This document shows positions 24,008 to 32,066 of a stretch of DNA of 32,828 nt, piece by piece. Below the pieces are notes generated by a model, which was given only the letters and a program-made list of their open reading frames with translations, was not told the origin of the DNA and did no database searches. Position 1 is the stretch's first letter; each line of letters starts with the position of its first letter. The stretch is from Bacillota bacterium (GTDB taxonomy: Bacteria; Bacillota_I; Bacilli_A; RF39; UBA660), in the NCBI GenBank assembly GCA_003524085.1, contig DOEC01000024.1:1-32828 (forward strand), given 5' to 3'. The position numbers and the translations under genes were made by a program.

Positions 24008-25747
24008 TTAATCTCTAATTTTTAAGTGAGTTTCTCTTAATTGAGTTTCTGTTACTTCTGTAGGTCCACCCATAAGTAAGTCTTGTCCACTTACGTTTGG
24101 TGGGAATATTTGAACCTCTCTTAGGTTATCTTCTCCAGTTAGAAGCATTATTATTCTATCTATTCCAGGAGCCATACCAGCATGTGGTGGAGCACCATAC
24201 TGAAAAGCTGTATACAAACTTTTGAATTTAGTTTTAACTACTTCTTCGTCGTAACCAGCAAGTAGAAAGGCTTTTTTCATTATTTCAATACTATGGTTTC
24301 TTACTGCACCACTAGCCATCTCACAACCATTACATACAAAGTCATATTGATATGCTAGTATACTTTCAATAGGTTTGTTGTTAAGTGCATCTAACCCACC
24401 TTGTGGCATACTAAATGGATTGTGTCCAAAGTCCCACTTGTTATCTTCTTCGTTCCATTCATAAAAAGGAAAATCGTTTACTATACAAAATTCATATCTA
24501 TCTTTATCAATTAGTTCTAGTTCTTCGCCTAGTTTAGTTCTTAAAAGTCCAGCGTATTTTTCACACTTCTTTTTATCGCTTATAATAAATAATGTATCAT
24601 TTGGTTTAAGTTCAAGACTAGTAAATAACTCACTTCTTTCTTCGTTAGTTAAGTATTTGTCTAAACTTCCTTTCAAAGTGTTTTCTTCTGTTACTTTTAA
24701 ATAAGCAAGCCCACTCATTCCAATTTCTTTAGCATACTCTTCCATTTTCTTGTACCAGCTATTAGATTTTTCTATATTTGAAACTTTAATACCTCTTACA
24801 GTGCTACCAATAAATGGAGTAAAAGTAGTATTTTTAAAAATATTTGTTAAATCACTTATAATTAGTGGATTTCTTAAGTCTGGTTTATCACTTCCATATT
24901 TAAGCATTGCTTCACTATAAGGAATTCTTCTAAATGGTGCAGGACTTACATACTTATCTGTAAAGTTACTAAATACATCATAAAATATTTTTTCTCCAAC
25001 TTTGTATACATCTTCTTCTGTCACAAAACTCATTTCAAAGTCTAGTTGGTAAAACTCTAGTGTTCTATCTGCACGACAGTCTTCATCTCTAAAACATGGT
25101 GCAATTTGGAAGTATTTATTAAATCCACTTACCATTAGTAATTGCTTATATATCTGTGGTGCTTGTGGAAGGGCATAAAATTTTCCTTTATATTTTCTAC
25201 TTGGAATTATAAAGTCCCTTGCGCCTTCTGGACTTGATGTTGTAATTATTGGTGTAGAAATTTCTGTGAAGTCCATACTTTTCATAAGACTTCTAATGTA
25301 GTCTATTACTTTAAACCTAAATACCATGTTATCATGTACTTTTGGATTTCTTAAATCTAGATATCTATACTTTAGTCTAGTTTCTTCGCTTGCCTCTTCC
25401 CTACTTCTATTAATTTCAAAAGGTAAAATGCTTGCACATTCGCCTAGTACTTCTACACTGCTTGCAAGAATTTCTATTTTCCCTGTTTTCATATTAGGGT
25501 TAATCATATCTTCAGTTCTTAACTTTACTGTACCTGTAATAGTAACTGTACTTTCCCTAGTTATTCCTTTAAACATATCAGCATCTTCTGTTATAATTTG
25601 TACGATACCTGTTTCATCTCTCAAAGTAACAAATGTTAAACCGCCTAGTTTTCTAATACTATTAATCCAACCAGCGACTCTGACTTCTTTTCCAACGTAA
25701 GTTATATCTACTTCGCCTGAATATACATTTCTGTAAATGTTTTCCAT
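24008..25747 (-). CDS. aspS: Aspartyl-tRNA synthetase, bacterial type
   Basis: This class II synthetase charges tRNA-Asp. The N-terminal OB domain has 'VRVAGWINSIRKLGGLTFVTLRDETG'. Motif 2 is 'FRDEDCRADRTLEFYQLDFEM'. The bacterial GAD insertion occupies the middle. Motif 3 is 'GAPPHAGMAPGIDRIIMLL'. At 579 aa it is normal for the bacterial form. The ribosome-binding site AAGGAGAG is strong. hisS, the common neighbour, is absent. Expression is controlled by a T-box with an Asp specifier. Whether it is discriminating or also charges tRNA-Asn cannot be read here. Confidence 0.96.
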   Translation of the reverse strand: MENIYRNVYSGEVDITYVGKEVRVAGWINSIRKLGGLTFVTLRDETGIVQIITEDADMFKGITRESTVTITGTVKLRTEDMINPNMKTGKIEILASSVEVLGECASILPFEINRSREEASEETRLKYRYLDLRNPKVHDNMVFRFKVIDYIRSLMKSMDFTEISTPIITTSSPEGARDFIIPSRKYKGKFYALPQAPQIYKQLLMVSGFNKYFQIAPCFRDEDCRADRTLEFYQLDFEMSFVTEEDVYKVGEKIFYDVFSNFTDKYVSPAPFRRIPYSEAMLKYGSDKPDLRNPLIISDLTNIFKNTTFTPFIGSTVRGIKVSNIEKSNSWYKKMEEYAKEIGMSGLAYLKVTEENTLKGSLDKYLTNEERSELFTSLELKPNDTLFIISDKKKCEKYAGLLRTKLGEELELIDKDRYEFCIVNDFPFYEWNEEDNKWDFGHNPFSMPQGGLDALNNKPIESILAYQYDFVCNGCEMASGAVRNHSIEIMKKAFLLAGYDEEVVKTKFKSLYTAFQYGAPPHAGMAPGIDRIIMLLTGEDNLREVQIFPPNVSGQDLLMGGPTEVTETQLRETHLKIRD

Positions 25748-25766
25748 ATTTTCACTCTCCTTAAAA

Positions 25767-25975
25767 TAAAAAGACTATAAACTTAAGGACTGTTTATTAA
25801 TAACAGCGGTACCACCTTAATTTATAGTCATACTATACTCTTTAATTCTTTAACGCAGAACATACGATTACTTTTTAGTTTAGTGTCTTCATGTACCACA
25901 CAATATTAACTTACACCTAACGTTAACTCTCTATAAATAGTAAATACATTACTCCTCTAAACAAATAATATACTT
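25767..25975 (-). promoter_or_regulatory. T-box riboswitch of aspS
   Basis: As transcribed, a Stem I region with GAGTA and AGAGAG is followed by a specifier region with GAAGACACT; GAC (25887-25885) is the likely Asp specifier. The hallmark T-box AAGGTGGTACCGC lies at 25817-25805. The competing terminator pairs GACTATAAATTAAGG (25829-25815) with CCTTAAGTTTATAGTC (25788-25773) and ends in TTTTT. Uncharged tRNA-Asp should favour the antiterminator and switch aspS on. Confidence 0.9.
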
Positions 25976-25977
25976 AA

Positions 25978-26006
25978 ATTATAGTTACTTTTGAGTTGTT
26001 TGTCAA
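25978..26006 (-). promoter_or_regulatory. aspS promoter
   Basis: TTGACA (26001-26006), 17 bp, TATAAT (25978-25983): a perfect consensus upstream of the T-box leader. Confidence 0.85.
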
Positions 26007-26030
26007 GTAGTTTTAGTGTGTTTAACATGC

Positions 26031-26057
26031 AAAAAGCACTTTTAATCTAGTGCCTTT
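26031..26057 (-). terminator. Terminator of the lemA/membrane-protein unit
   Basis: Stem AGTGC (26049-26053) with GCACT (26036-26040), then five T as transcribed. The TAA stop (26042-26044) of the 531-aa gene lies in the loop. Confidence 0.75.
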
Positions 26058-27637
26058 TCTAATTTTGTAATATTAGTTACATCCGTTTTAGAGTTATAGT
26101 ATACATTTAATACACTACCTTCTGTTAAGTATGGTAAAACATCTTTTTCTACTTTTATGCTTACTTTATATTTACTACCTTCCGTATCAGTTATATAGTA
26201 GTACGTATTACCATCCATTACTACATTTATTATTTTTTCTATTGTAATAACTTTATTTTCTTCTTTTCCTGTAACAGTTGAAGGTATTTTGTTTAAATAA
26301 TTTTCTTTTGCTTTTTCTATTCCTAGAGAAGCATCAGTTACTACTACTTTTTGGTAGTCTTCCACATCAACAAATCCATACATTTTAATAAGTCCTGCAT
26401 TATCTTTTAAACTTACTAAATAAGTAGGTCTGTTGTTTAGATTTATTAAAAGTGGGAATGTGCTTTTATATTTCATTTGTTGAACTTGGCCTTCCGCACT
26501 TGCCATTGCTGAATATTCTTCTGCACCTGGTACTTGATAAAGGTTAGTCTCTTTAGTTCTCATGTTAGTTAATATGAAACCTATATTACTTTCATCACTT
26601 GAAACAGAAGTTATTCCTGTATACAAGTATACATCATCATCTTGTACTAAATAATTGTACCCATCAGTTGTCATTACAACACCAGTTTGACTAAATATTG
26701 TATTTAAAAAACCTTTTTGATACATTCCCCAGTCATCTGCTTGTTCAATTATTAATTCTGCATCATAAACATGGTCTACCCAACTAGGCACTTCACCTAC
26801 TGAATAATATTTAGTTTCTCCATCAATTGGGTTTACAATTACTACACCCTTAACATCTCTTTTTAAACCTACAGCAGTATATTTTATAACTGGTACTACC
26901 CAGTAAGGATTTCCATCGTTATCCAATTCAAAGTTCTCATCTCCAAAAATGAAAGTTGGATATTTAAACCTTAAGTGTCTTTTTAAATATTTGTTAAAGT
27001 ATGCACTGTTGGAATATTTTATCCCATTCTTTAACTCTACTAACTCACTAGACCCGTCAACACTATTTACTGTGATATATCCTACTATACCTTTACTTTT
27101 ATTCTTCATCCACTTAAAGAAACCATTATATTCTAAAGGTGTTACTCTAAGTATTTTCCCGTCATAATTTATTTGAGTATAATAGTCACTTACATAGTAC
27201 TGACTAACCATTTCAGGCATTCTACCCATTACTCTGTCTCCTAGTTTTTCTGTTGAATCTTTATCTAGTAATGGTAATTTATTAAAGTCTACTTCTTTTA
27301 CATCAGTTACAAAATTTTTATCTTGATTTATAATTATTCTTTCACTATAACTTTTACTCATAAATATTGGACTAAACACAATATTGCCAATAAAAATGTA
27401 ACCAAATATAATCATGCATCCTATTATAAAGTATTTAGGAGCAAAGAATATATCCTTTAGTTTTCTTCTAGATATAATACTTCCTAATGAATTACAGATA
27501 GTAAATATTATTAGTAAAAACATCAAGTAAGTTAAAAAGCCTAAACTATGTAAATTTATTGGTGGCAAGAATATATAGAATGTAATTAATGCAACCACAA
27601 AAGTGATAATTAAACTGATTATTGTTTCTTTTTTCAT
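26042..27637 (-). CDS. Large membrane protein of unknown function, partner of LemA
   Basis: The protein has 531 aa. Three hydrophobic segments lie at about 6-24, 34-55 and 70-92. They are followed by a large domain of about 430 aa that is probably outside, rich in beta-strand patterns with repeated 'Y-W/Y-hydrophobic-pro' turns such as 'NPYWVVPVIKYTAVG' and 'DGYNYLVQDDDVYLYTG'. The last 80 residues may form a small OB-like or beta unit. I do not recognise the family with confidence; similar proteins are sometimes annotated as cell-shape or hypothetical proteins. It overlaps the upstream lemA by 4 nt (ATGA), which points to a joint role at the envelope. Confidence 0.75.
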   Translation of the reverse strand: MKKETIISLIITFVVALITFYIFLPPINLHSLGFLTYLMFLLIIFTICNSLGSIISRRKLKDIFFAPKYFIIGCMIIFGYIFIGNIVFSPIFMSKSYSERIIINQDKNFVTDVKEVDFNKLPLLDKDSTEKLGDRVMGRMPEMVSQYYVSDYYTQINYDGKILRVTPLEYNGFFKWMKNKSKGIVGYITVNSVDGSSELVELKNGIKYSNSAYFNKYLKRHLRFKYPTFIFGDENFELDNDGNPYWVVPVIKYTAVGLKRDVKGVVIVNPIDGETKYYSVGEVPSWVDHVYDAELIIEQADDWGMYQKGFLNTIFSQTGVVMTTDGYNYLVQDDDVYLYTGITSVSSDESNIGFILTNMRTKETNLYQVPGAEEYSAMASAEGQVQQMKYKSTFPLLINLNNRPTYLVSLKDNAGLIKMYGFVDVEDYQKVVVTDASLGIEKAKENYLNKIPSTVTGKEENKVITIEKIINVVMDGNTYYYITDTEGSKYKVSIKVEKDVLPYLTEGSVLNVYYNSKTDVTNITKLEKALD

Positions 27638-28848
27638 ATTAAACCTCCTACTGAAATATTGTCATTTTCTTCTTCACTTGTTTTAAAGTAACTTTCTTTT
27701 TCAAAACTAAATGCTTTAGCGACTAAGTTACTTGGAAATACTTCTAGTGTATTAGTATACTTTAGTACTTTATCATTATATTCTTTTCTAGAAATACTTA
27801 TGTCGTCTTCAATAGTTTTTAACTCCATAATTAATTTATTAAAACTTTTATCACTCTTAAGTTCAGGATATTTTTCATTTAAAATAAATATCTTTTTTAT
27901 GTTTTTATCAAGTATTTCATTATTTAAAATACTATCCTCTTTAGTATCAGAGTTAACTACTTTATTTCTTGCACTTACTATGCTTTTTAAAGTATTTTTT
28001 TCATGATTAGAATACCCTTTTACTACACTTACTATATTAGGTATTAAGTCACTTCTTCTTTTTAAATCTACTAGTATATGACTCCAACTTTCTTCTACTT
28101 CATTATGTAGTTTAGTAAGTTTATTGTATATTTTAATTATATAGAAAATTGGTATTAATGTAATAACTATAGCTAATACTATTTTTAATACTTCTAGAAT
28201 TATTCCTAAAGTATTATCTACCTTTTTATTAATGTTATCTATCTCTTTGTTTTTATTAGTTTCTAACATATCTAGTTCATTTGCTTTATTAATATCATTT
28301 TGTTTAATAAGTGAATTCTTATTAATAACATATGGTGTTAACTCACTCTTCTTATTAGTTTCAAGAGTACTCACTTCTTTATCTAGTTCACTTTTTAAAT
28401 TAGATTGTTTACTTTCTAAAGCTTTTTGTTCATCATATAATGTATAATACTTTTTAGAAAAACCATTTCTCATAAACTCTTTGTTTACTTCTACTTTCTT
28501 ATCACTTATTTTGTCTAATAAGTCTTTTTCTTCTGTTTCGTATTTAGTTTTAGCATCCCTCATAAGCTTATCGTATTTCTCATTAACACTCTTAATATCT
28601 GGATCATACTTCTCATTAATTTTAGTTTCTTCTTTTGAGTACCTATCATTTACTTCAGTAACCTTATCTGAGTACTTATTATTCACTTCACTAATTAATG
28701 CACTTTTTTCTTCATAAGTTAATTCTTTTACATCTTTAAGTTTATTAATACGTTTCACACTAGGTATTACTAAAAATAAAAGAGTAAGTTCAAAAACAAT
28801 AATTACATCTAACACACATAATATAATTCCTTTATATTTATCCTTCAT
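27634..28848 (-). CDS. LemA-family protein with an N-terminal coiled-coil stalk between two membrane segments
   Basis: The LemA domain (about 240-395) is clear: 'HNEVEESWSHILVDLKRRSDLIPNIVSVVKGY' and 'VFPSNLVAKAFSFEKESYF'. Ordinary LemA is about 180-200 aa with one N-terminal membrane segment. This one has 404 aa: a first membrane segment at about 9-30, a charged helical stalk at about 40-210, and the normal LemA membrane segment at about 213-240. The stalk contains four copies of an N-x-x-Y unit spaced exactly 11 residues apart (from 54, 65, 76 and 87). An extended -10 (TGATATAAT) lies upstream and the start has AGGAGG. It is coupled to the 531-aa gene. Confidence 0.85.
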   Translation of the reverse strand: MKDKYKGIILCVLDVIIVFELTLLFLVIPSVKRINKLKDVKELTYEEKSALISEVNNKYSDKVTEVNDRYSKEETKINEKYDPDIKSVNEKYDKLMRDAKTKYETEEKDLLDKISDKKVEVNKEFMRNGFSKKYYTLYDEQKALESKQSNLKSELDKEVSTLETNKKSELTPYVINKNSLIKQNDINKANELDMLETNKNKEIDNINKKVDNTLGIILEVLKIVLAIVITLIPIFYIIKIYNKLTKLHNEVEESWSHILVDLKRRSDLIPNIVSVVKGYSNHEKNTLKSIVSARNKVVNSDTKEDSILNNEILDKNIKKIFILNEKYPELKSDKSFNKLIMELKTIEDDISISRKEYNDKVLKYTNTLEVFPSNLVAKAFSFEKESYFKTSEEENDNISVGGLI

Positions 28849-28894
28849 ATCACTATCCTCCTACTAAATAAATTATATCATTTATTTATAAATA

Positions 28895-28930
28895 AAAAAA
28901 GTCATAAGTTTACTTTTTTAAAACTTTTTG
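28895..28930 (-). terminator. Terminator of the tRNA-Arg/97-aa unit
   Basis: As transcribed, AAGTCA pairs with TGACTT, with an inner AAGTTT/AAACTT pairing, followed by seven T. The TAA stop of the 97-aa gene (28910-28912) is inside the hairpin. Confidence 0.65.
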
Positions 28931-29203
28931 ACTTTTAAGTATTTCAGATATGTACGGTATATATTCATTCTTTATAGTAATTACATCATATTCCCAAATG
29001 TATAAATTATCATCAGTCATTTCAAAAGGACTATTACACGCACTCCTATATTTGATTCTTTCTTTGAAGTTAGCAATATAGTTTGTAGTTTTTAAAAGTT
29101 CCCTCATTCTCATGATAAGAGCGTCTCTTGTACCAGAATCAACCACATGATTAATAAATACTTTTTCTTTTATTTCTTCTAAATCAATATTATCTAAAAA
29201 CAT
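28910..29203 (-). CDS. Small protein of unknown function, downstream of tRNA-Arg
   Basis: The protein has 97 aa, is charged and mostly helical, with no signal peptide or membrane segment. It contains 'SGTRDALIMRMRELLKTTNYIANFKERIKYRSACNS' and a short Tyr/Ile-rich end. I recognise no family. The start has GGGGGAG at good spacing. Only 23 nt separate it from the 3' CCA of tRNA-Arg and no terminator intervenes, so tRNA and gene are probably one transcript. Confidence 0.65.
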   Translation of the reverse strand: MFLDNIDLEEIKEKVFINHVVDSGTRDALIMRMRELLKTTNYIANFKERIKYRSACNSPFEMTDDNLYIWEYDVITIKNEYIPYISEILKSQKVLKK

Positions 29204-29226
29204 TTTTACTCCCCCTTAAACAAATG

Positions 29227-29302
29227 TGGCGTTCCCGAGAGGATTCGAACCTCCGACCTACCTCTTAGGAGGGGGTTGCTCTTCCAGCTGAGCTACGGGA
29301 AC
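29227..29302 (-). tRNA. tRNA-Arg (anticodon CCT)
   Basis: The cloverleaf is complete. Acceptor GTTCCCG pairs with CGGGAAC, with G73 and an encoded CCA. The D arm is GCTC/GAGC, the anticodon loop CTCCTAA, and the T arm GGAGG/CCTCT with TTCGAAT. The anticodon CCT reads AGG. The anticodon stem ACCCC/GAGGT has one C-A mismatch (positions 30 and 40). An extended -10 (TGGTATAAT) lies just upstream. Confidence 0.95.
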
Positions 29303-29468
29303 ACTACATACATTATACCACTAAATAATTATTTTGAAAAGACAAAAACTAAGTTCAAATTTTATCTTTTTGTCATTTTTTAATATTTTTAAATTTATAT
29401 ATATTTTAATTAAACTATATCTCAACTCATAATTTCACTTTATAATAAAGAAAGATATATATTTTCAC

Positions 29469-29522
29469 TTTTGCATATAATATTATTGCAAAAAAATACG
29501 TGCAATAAATGTGCATTTGCAC
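29469..29522. promoter_or_regulatory. Operator region of the toxin-antitoxin pair
   Basis: Two inverted repeats share a TGCA core: TTTTGCA (29469-29475) with TGCAAAA (29487-29493), and GTGCA (29511-29515) with TGCAC (29518-29522), the second touching the -35. They are probable antitoxin-binding sites for autorepression. Confidence 0.55.
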
Positions 29523-29551
29523 TTGACATATTTGTTTTTTTGTAGTATCAT
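29523..29551 (+). promoter_or_regulatory. Promoter of the toxin-antitoxin pair
   Basis: TTGACA (29523-29528), 17 bp, TATCAT (29546-29551). It is immediately upstream of the antitoxin ribosome-binding site. Confidence 0.75.
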
Positions 29552-29571
29552 TATAGTGAGGAGTGATATTT

Positions 29572-29868
29572 ATGCAGACAATATCAAACACAACAAACAT
29601 AACTATTAGAATAGACAAAAATTTAAAAAAAAGCGTAGATAATCTATTTAAAAAATTGGGAATCAGCACTAGTTCAGCAATTAATATGTTTCTTAAACAA
29701 TGTGAAAGAGAGCAAGGTTTAGTTTTTACACCTACTTTAGCTCCTGCACCAAGTAAAGAATTAAAGAGTGCATTAGAAGAAATAGAAGATTATAAAAAAG
29801 GGAAAATTAATTTAGAAAGTTTTGACGATGTGCAAGCATTGAGAAAAGCATTAACAAATGAAAAATAA
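29572..29868 (+). CDS. dinJ: RelB/DinJ-family antitoxin
   Basis: The protein has 98 aa. A ribbon-helix-helix N domain ('TNITIRIDKNLKKSVDNLFKKLGIS..SAINMFLKQC') binds DNA as a dimer. 'EREQGLVFTP' is the usual link to the C-terminal arm that wraps the toxin; the arm is charged and helical. I chose the ATG at 29572 because GAGGAG is correctly spaced; an in-frame GTG at 29563 is less likely. The gene overlaps the toxin gene by 11 nt. Confidence 0.9.
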   Translation: MQTISNTTNITIRIDKNLKKSVDNLFKKLGISTSSAINMFLKQCEREQGLVFTPTLAPAPSKELKSALEEIEDYKKGKINLESFDDVQALRKALTNEK

Positions 29869-30151
29869 CAAATGTAAATTAATCTTATCTAGTAAATTTA
29901 AAAAACAATATAAAAAAGCTGCAAAGCAAGGAAAAAATCTAGATAAAATTGATGAAGTAATTGATAAATTAGCAAAACATGAAGTTTTAGAACCAAAATA
30001 TAAAGACCATATTCTAATTAATGATAAATATTACAAAAATTGCAGAGAATGTCATATAGAACCTGACTGGTTATTAATTTATCAATACGAAAACAATAAT
30101 CTTAATCTTTTGTTAGTTGAAACTGGAAGTCACAGTGAATTATTTAAGTAA
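29858..30151 (+). CDS. yafQ: YafQ-family mRNA interferase toxin
   Basis: This ribosome-dependent endoribonuclease blocks translation under stress. It has 97 aa with the RelE fold. Residues that match the YafQ active site are present: His51 ('KDHIL'), His66 ('ECHI'), Asp70-Trp71 ('PDWLLIY'), His92 and Phe96 in the tail 'ETGSHSELF'. The toxin therefore looks active. Its start lies inside the dinJ 3' end, so translation is coupled. The pair is flanked by an own promoter and a terminator, making it a self-contained module. Confidence 0.92.
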   Translation: MKNNKCKLILSSKFKKQYKKAAKQGKNLDKIDEVIDKLAKHEVLEPKYKDHILINDKYYKNCRECHIEPDWLLIYQYENNNLNLLLVETGSHSELFK

Positions 30152-30266
30152 TTATGTATTTTAAATTTTTGTCGTAAAATAGTTAATCAAAAAAACCAAG
30201 TTCATTCAAGTGTAAACAAAAGTTATTTGCACTTTTCCCACAGAAATTGAAGTTATTTTACATAAA

Positions 30267-30305
30267 AATTGATGCTTTTTGTTAAAGCATCAATTATTTT
30301 TTTAT
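30267..30305. terminator. Bidirectional terminator between yafQ and mscS
   Basis: 12-bp perfect stem (30267-30278 with 30284-30295), T-rich on both sides. The preceding spacer 30152-30266 holds nothing I can identify. Confidence 0.8.
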
Positions 30306-30330
30306 TTTATTTCCTAGCAGAAATTAAAGA

Positions 30331-31143
30331 CTATCTTTCCTTAATATGTACATCTAATTGATTATAAGGTATTTCAATACCACTTTTATCAAAAGCTTCT
30401 TTTAAAATTTTGTTAAACTCTCTTTTAACATTAAAGTATTTATACGGTTTAGTAGTAATACATACTTTGTATGTTATAGAACTACTATTAAATGAGTCTA
30501 CTCCAAGAAGTTCCATTTCACTTACTACATTTTCTATTTTACTTACTTTAGGTATAAGACTTTTTAAAACTTTTTCTAGTTCTTTTATATTAGTATCATA
30601 GCTTACTTCAATTCCATAATATAAGCTAGTATTAGCTTCACTATAGTTTATAACATTAGTTATATTAGTATTACTAATAGTAAATACTTCACCACTAGAG
30701 CTTTTAAGTTTAGTTGTTTGAAGTCCCAAACTAGTAACTTCTCCTGTAAAATCATTTATTTTAACGAAGTCTCCTACATTATATCTGTTATCTAATATAA
30801 TTAGAATACCAGCAAGCATATTTTTAAGAGTATCTTGTAAAGCTAAACCTATTACAACAGTAAATATTCCTAAACTAGCTATTATGTTTTTAGTGTTTAC
30901 TCCGTATAACTCTAATATCATAAGTAGTACTATAACTATAATAATATATTTAAATATACTATTAAATAGTTTTATAACTGTATCTTGCTTTTTATGATTC
31001 TTTCTTTTATTGTTTTTTATTATCTTTGTAACTAAATTACTTAGCATACTATTAAGTAAGTATCCAATAAATATGTAAATAATTGGACCCCAAAACTTAA
31101 AACTTAGTAAAAACTCCATCATACTTCTTAAAAATTTTTCCAT
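30331..31143 (-). CDS. Small-conductance mechanosensitive channel (MscS family)
   Basis: The channel opens under membrane tension to release solutes. It has 270 aa. Membrane segments lie in the first 110 residues, and the pore-lining helix is near 'IIASLGIFTVVIGLALQDTLKNMLAGILI'. The MscS beta domain follows, with 'YNVGDFVKINDFTGEVTSLGLQTTKLKSSSGEVFTISNTNI', then the C-terminal alpha/beta domain. I start at the ATG at 31143, 5 nt after GGAGG. It directly follows the divIVA terminator, whose T-run touches this ribosome-binding site. Confidence 0.92.
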   Translation of the reverse strand: MEKFLRSMMEFLLSFKFWGPIIYIFIGYLLNSMLSNLVTKIIKNNKRKNHKKQDTVIKLFNSIFKYIIIVIVLLMILELYGVNTKNIIASLGIFTVVIGLALQDTLKNMLAGILIILDNRYNVGDFVKINDFTGEVTSLGLQTTKLKSSSGEVFTISNTNITNVINYSEANTSLYYGIEVSYDTNIKELEKVLKSLIPKVSKIENVVSEMELLGVDSFNSSSITYKVCITTKPYKYFNVKREFNKILKEAFDKSGIEIPYNQLDVHIKER

Positions 31144-31152
31144 TATTACCTC

Positions 31153-31180
31153 CAAAAAATAGCCACATTTTATGGCTATT
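31153..31180 (-). terminator. divIVA terminator abutting the mscS ribosome-binding site
   Basis: 8-bp stem AATAGCCA (31180-31173 on the minus strand appears as TGGCTATT on plus) with its partner at 31058+100-31165, then six T, then GGAGG. The TAG stop of divIVA (31176-31178) is in the stem. It may act as an attenuator between divIVA and mscS. Confidence 0.7.
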
Positions 31181-31616
31181 CATTATTTTTAAAATCTAAT
31201 CTGTCCATTTCTTCTATTACTTCAAGTTGTCCTTCAATAATAGCTCTTAATCTTCTTTTTAATAAAACAACATTTCTTTTTAATCTATCAGCGTCATCAT
31301 TAGCTTTTTCTGCTTTAATAAGTGCATCATTTATAATTCTATTAGCATTTCTTTTTGCTTCATTGATTAATCCTTCAGCTTCCTGTCTTGCTACTCTCTT
31401 AATTTCATCTCCAGCACTTTCAGCACTAAATAAAGCTCTATTTAAGGTACTTTCTAGTTTCTCATACTTTTCCAAGTTAGCTTTTAAATCTTCTATCTTT
31501 TCATCTTTTAATTTTACTTCAGATAAAAGACGCTCATATTCTTTGATAACTTTATCTAAATATGATTTAACTTCATCCTTATCATAACCTCTCAAAACTG
31601 TTTTAAAACCATTCAT
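31176..31616 (-). CDS. divIVA: DivIVA-family cell division/polarity protein
   Basis: This coiled-coil scaffold gathers at curved membrane and poles. The N-terminal lipid-binding domain is 'FKTVLRGYDKDEVKSYLDKVIKEYERLL', followed by a long charged coiled coil (about 35-140) with 'EIKRVARQEAEGLINEAKRNANRII'. At 146 aa it is near the usual size. It lies directly downstream of sepF; the pair is part of the ylm-divIVA neighbourhood in Bacillota, here reduced to these two genes. Confidence 0.92.
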   Translation of the reverse strand: MNGFKTVLRGYDKDEVKSYLDKVIKEYERLLSEVKLKDEKIEDLKANLEKYEKLESTLNRALFSAESAGDEIKRVARQEAEGLINEAKRNANRIINDALIKAEKANDDADRLKRNVVLLKRRLRAIIEGQLEVIEEMDRLDFKNNE

Positions 31617-31635
31617 AAGATCGCCCTCTTAATGA

Positions 31636-32010
31636 CTATTCCATATAGTCTTCTTGACTTTCATTTTCTTCAGTAATTTTTCCCTGAACATCTATATTTT
31701 TAGGAGTACATAAATATATTCCGTCTCCTATCTTTTGTAAGTCCCCATTAATAGCATACAATGTTCCACTCAAAAAGTCAATTATTCTTTTAGCTTGGTC
31801 AGTAGTTACCCTTTTAAAATTAACTACTACACTATTTCTAGCTTTCAAGTGATCTGCTATTTCTTGACTTTCACTATAAGCTCTTGGCTCAACTAAAATC
31901 ATTTTACCAGACTTATTAGCAATATCACTACCAGTACTATAATACTCTTCAGTGTTATCTAACTTGTCATCTTCTTCAGTTTCAAATATTTTAAATTTTC
32001 CAAATGCCAT
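31636..32010 (-). CDS. sepF: Cell division protein SepF
   Basis: SepF links FtsZ filaments to the membrane and shapes the division ring. It has 124 aa from the ATG at 32010 (MAFGKFKIF). The SepF core is 'ILVEPRAYSESQEIADHLKARNSVVVNFKRV' followed by 'QAKRIIDFLSGTLYAINGDLQKIGDGIYLCTPKNIDV'. The N-terminal amphipathic segment is short and the linker acidic, as usual. A GTG at 32019 in frame is less likely because it overlaps the ribosome-binding region. It is the first gene of sepF-divIVA-mscS. Confidence 0.93.
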   Translation of the reverse strand: MAFGKFKIFETEEDDKLDNTEEYYSTGSDIANKSGKMILVEPRAYSESQEIADHLKARNSVVVNFKRVTTDQAKRIIDFLSGTLYAINGDLQKIGDGIYLCTPKNIDVQGKITEENESQEDYME

Positions 32011-32037
32011 ATCTTTCACTCTCTCTTATCATAAATT

Positions 32038-32066
32038 ATTTTATCATAAAAATTAAACATAATCAA
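32038..32066 (-). promoter_or_regulatory. Promoter of sepF-divIVA
   Basis: TTGATT (32061-32066), 17 bp, TAAAAT (32038-32043) with a TGA extension, between the reverse transcriptase stop and sepF. No terminator is visible after the reverse transcriptase, so some read-through into sepF is possible. Confidence 0.6.

Noticed and set aside
29427..29669. Minus-strand frame of 80 codons over the dinJ promoter
   Set aside because: It is antisense to the promoter, operators and start of a convincing toxin-antitoxin pair, has no ribosome-binding site and has a low-complexity hydrophobic composition.
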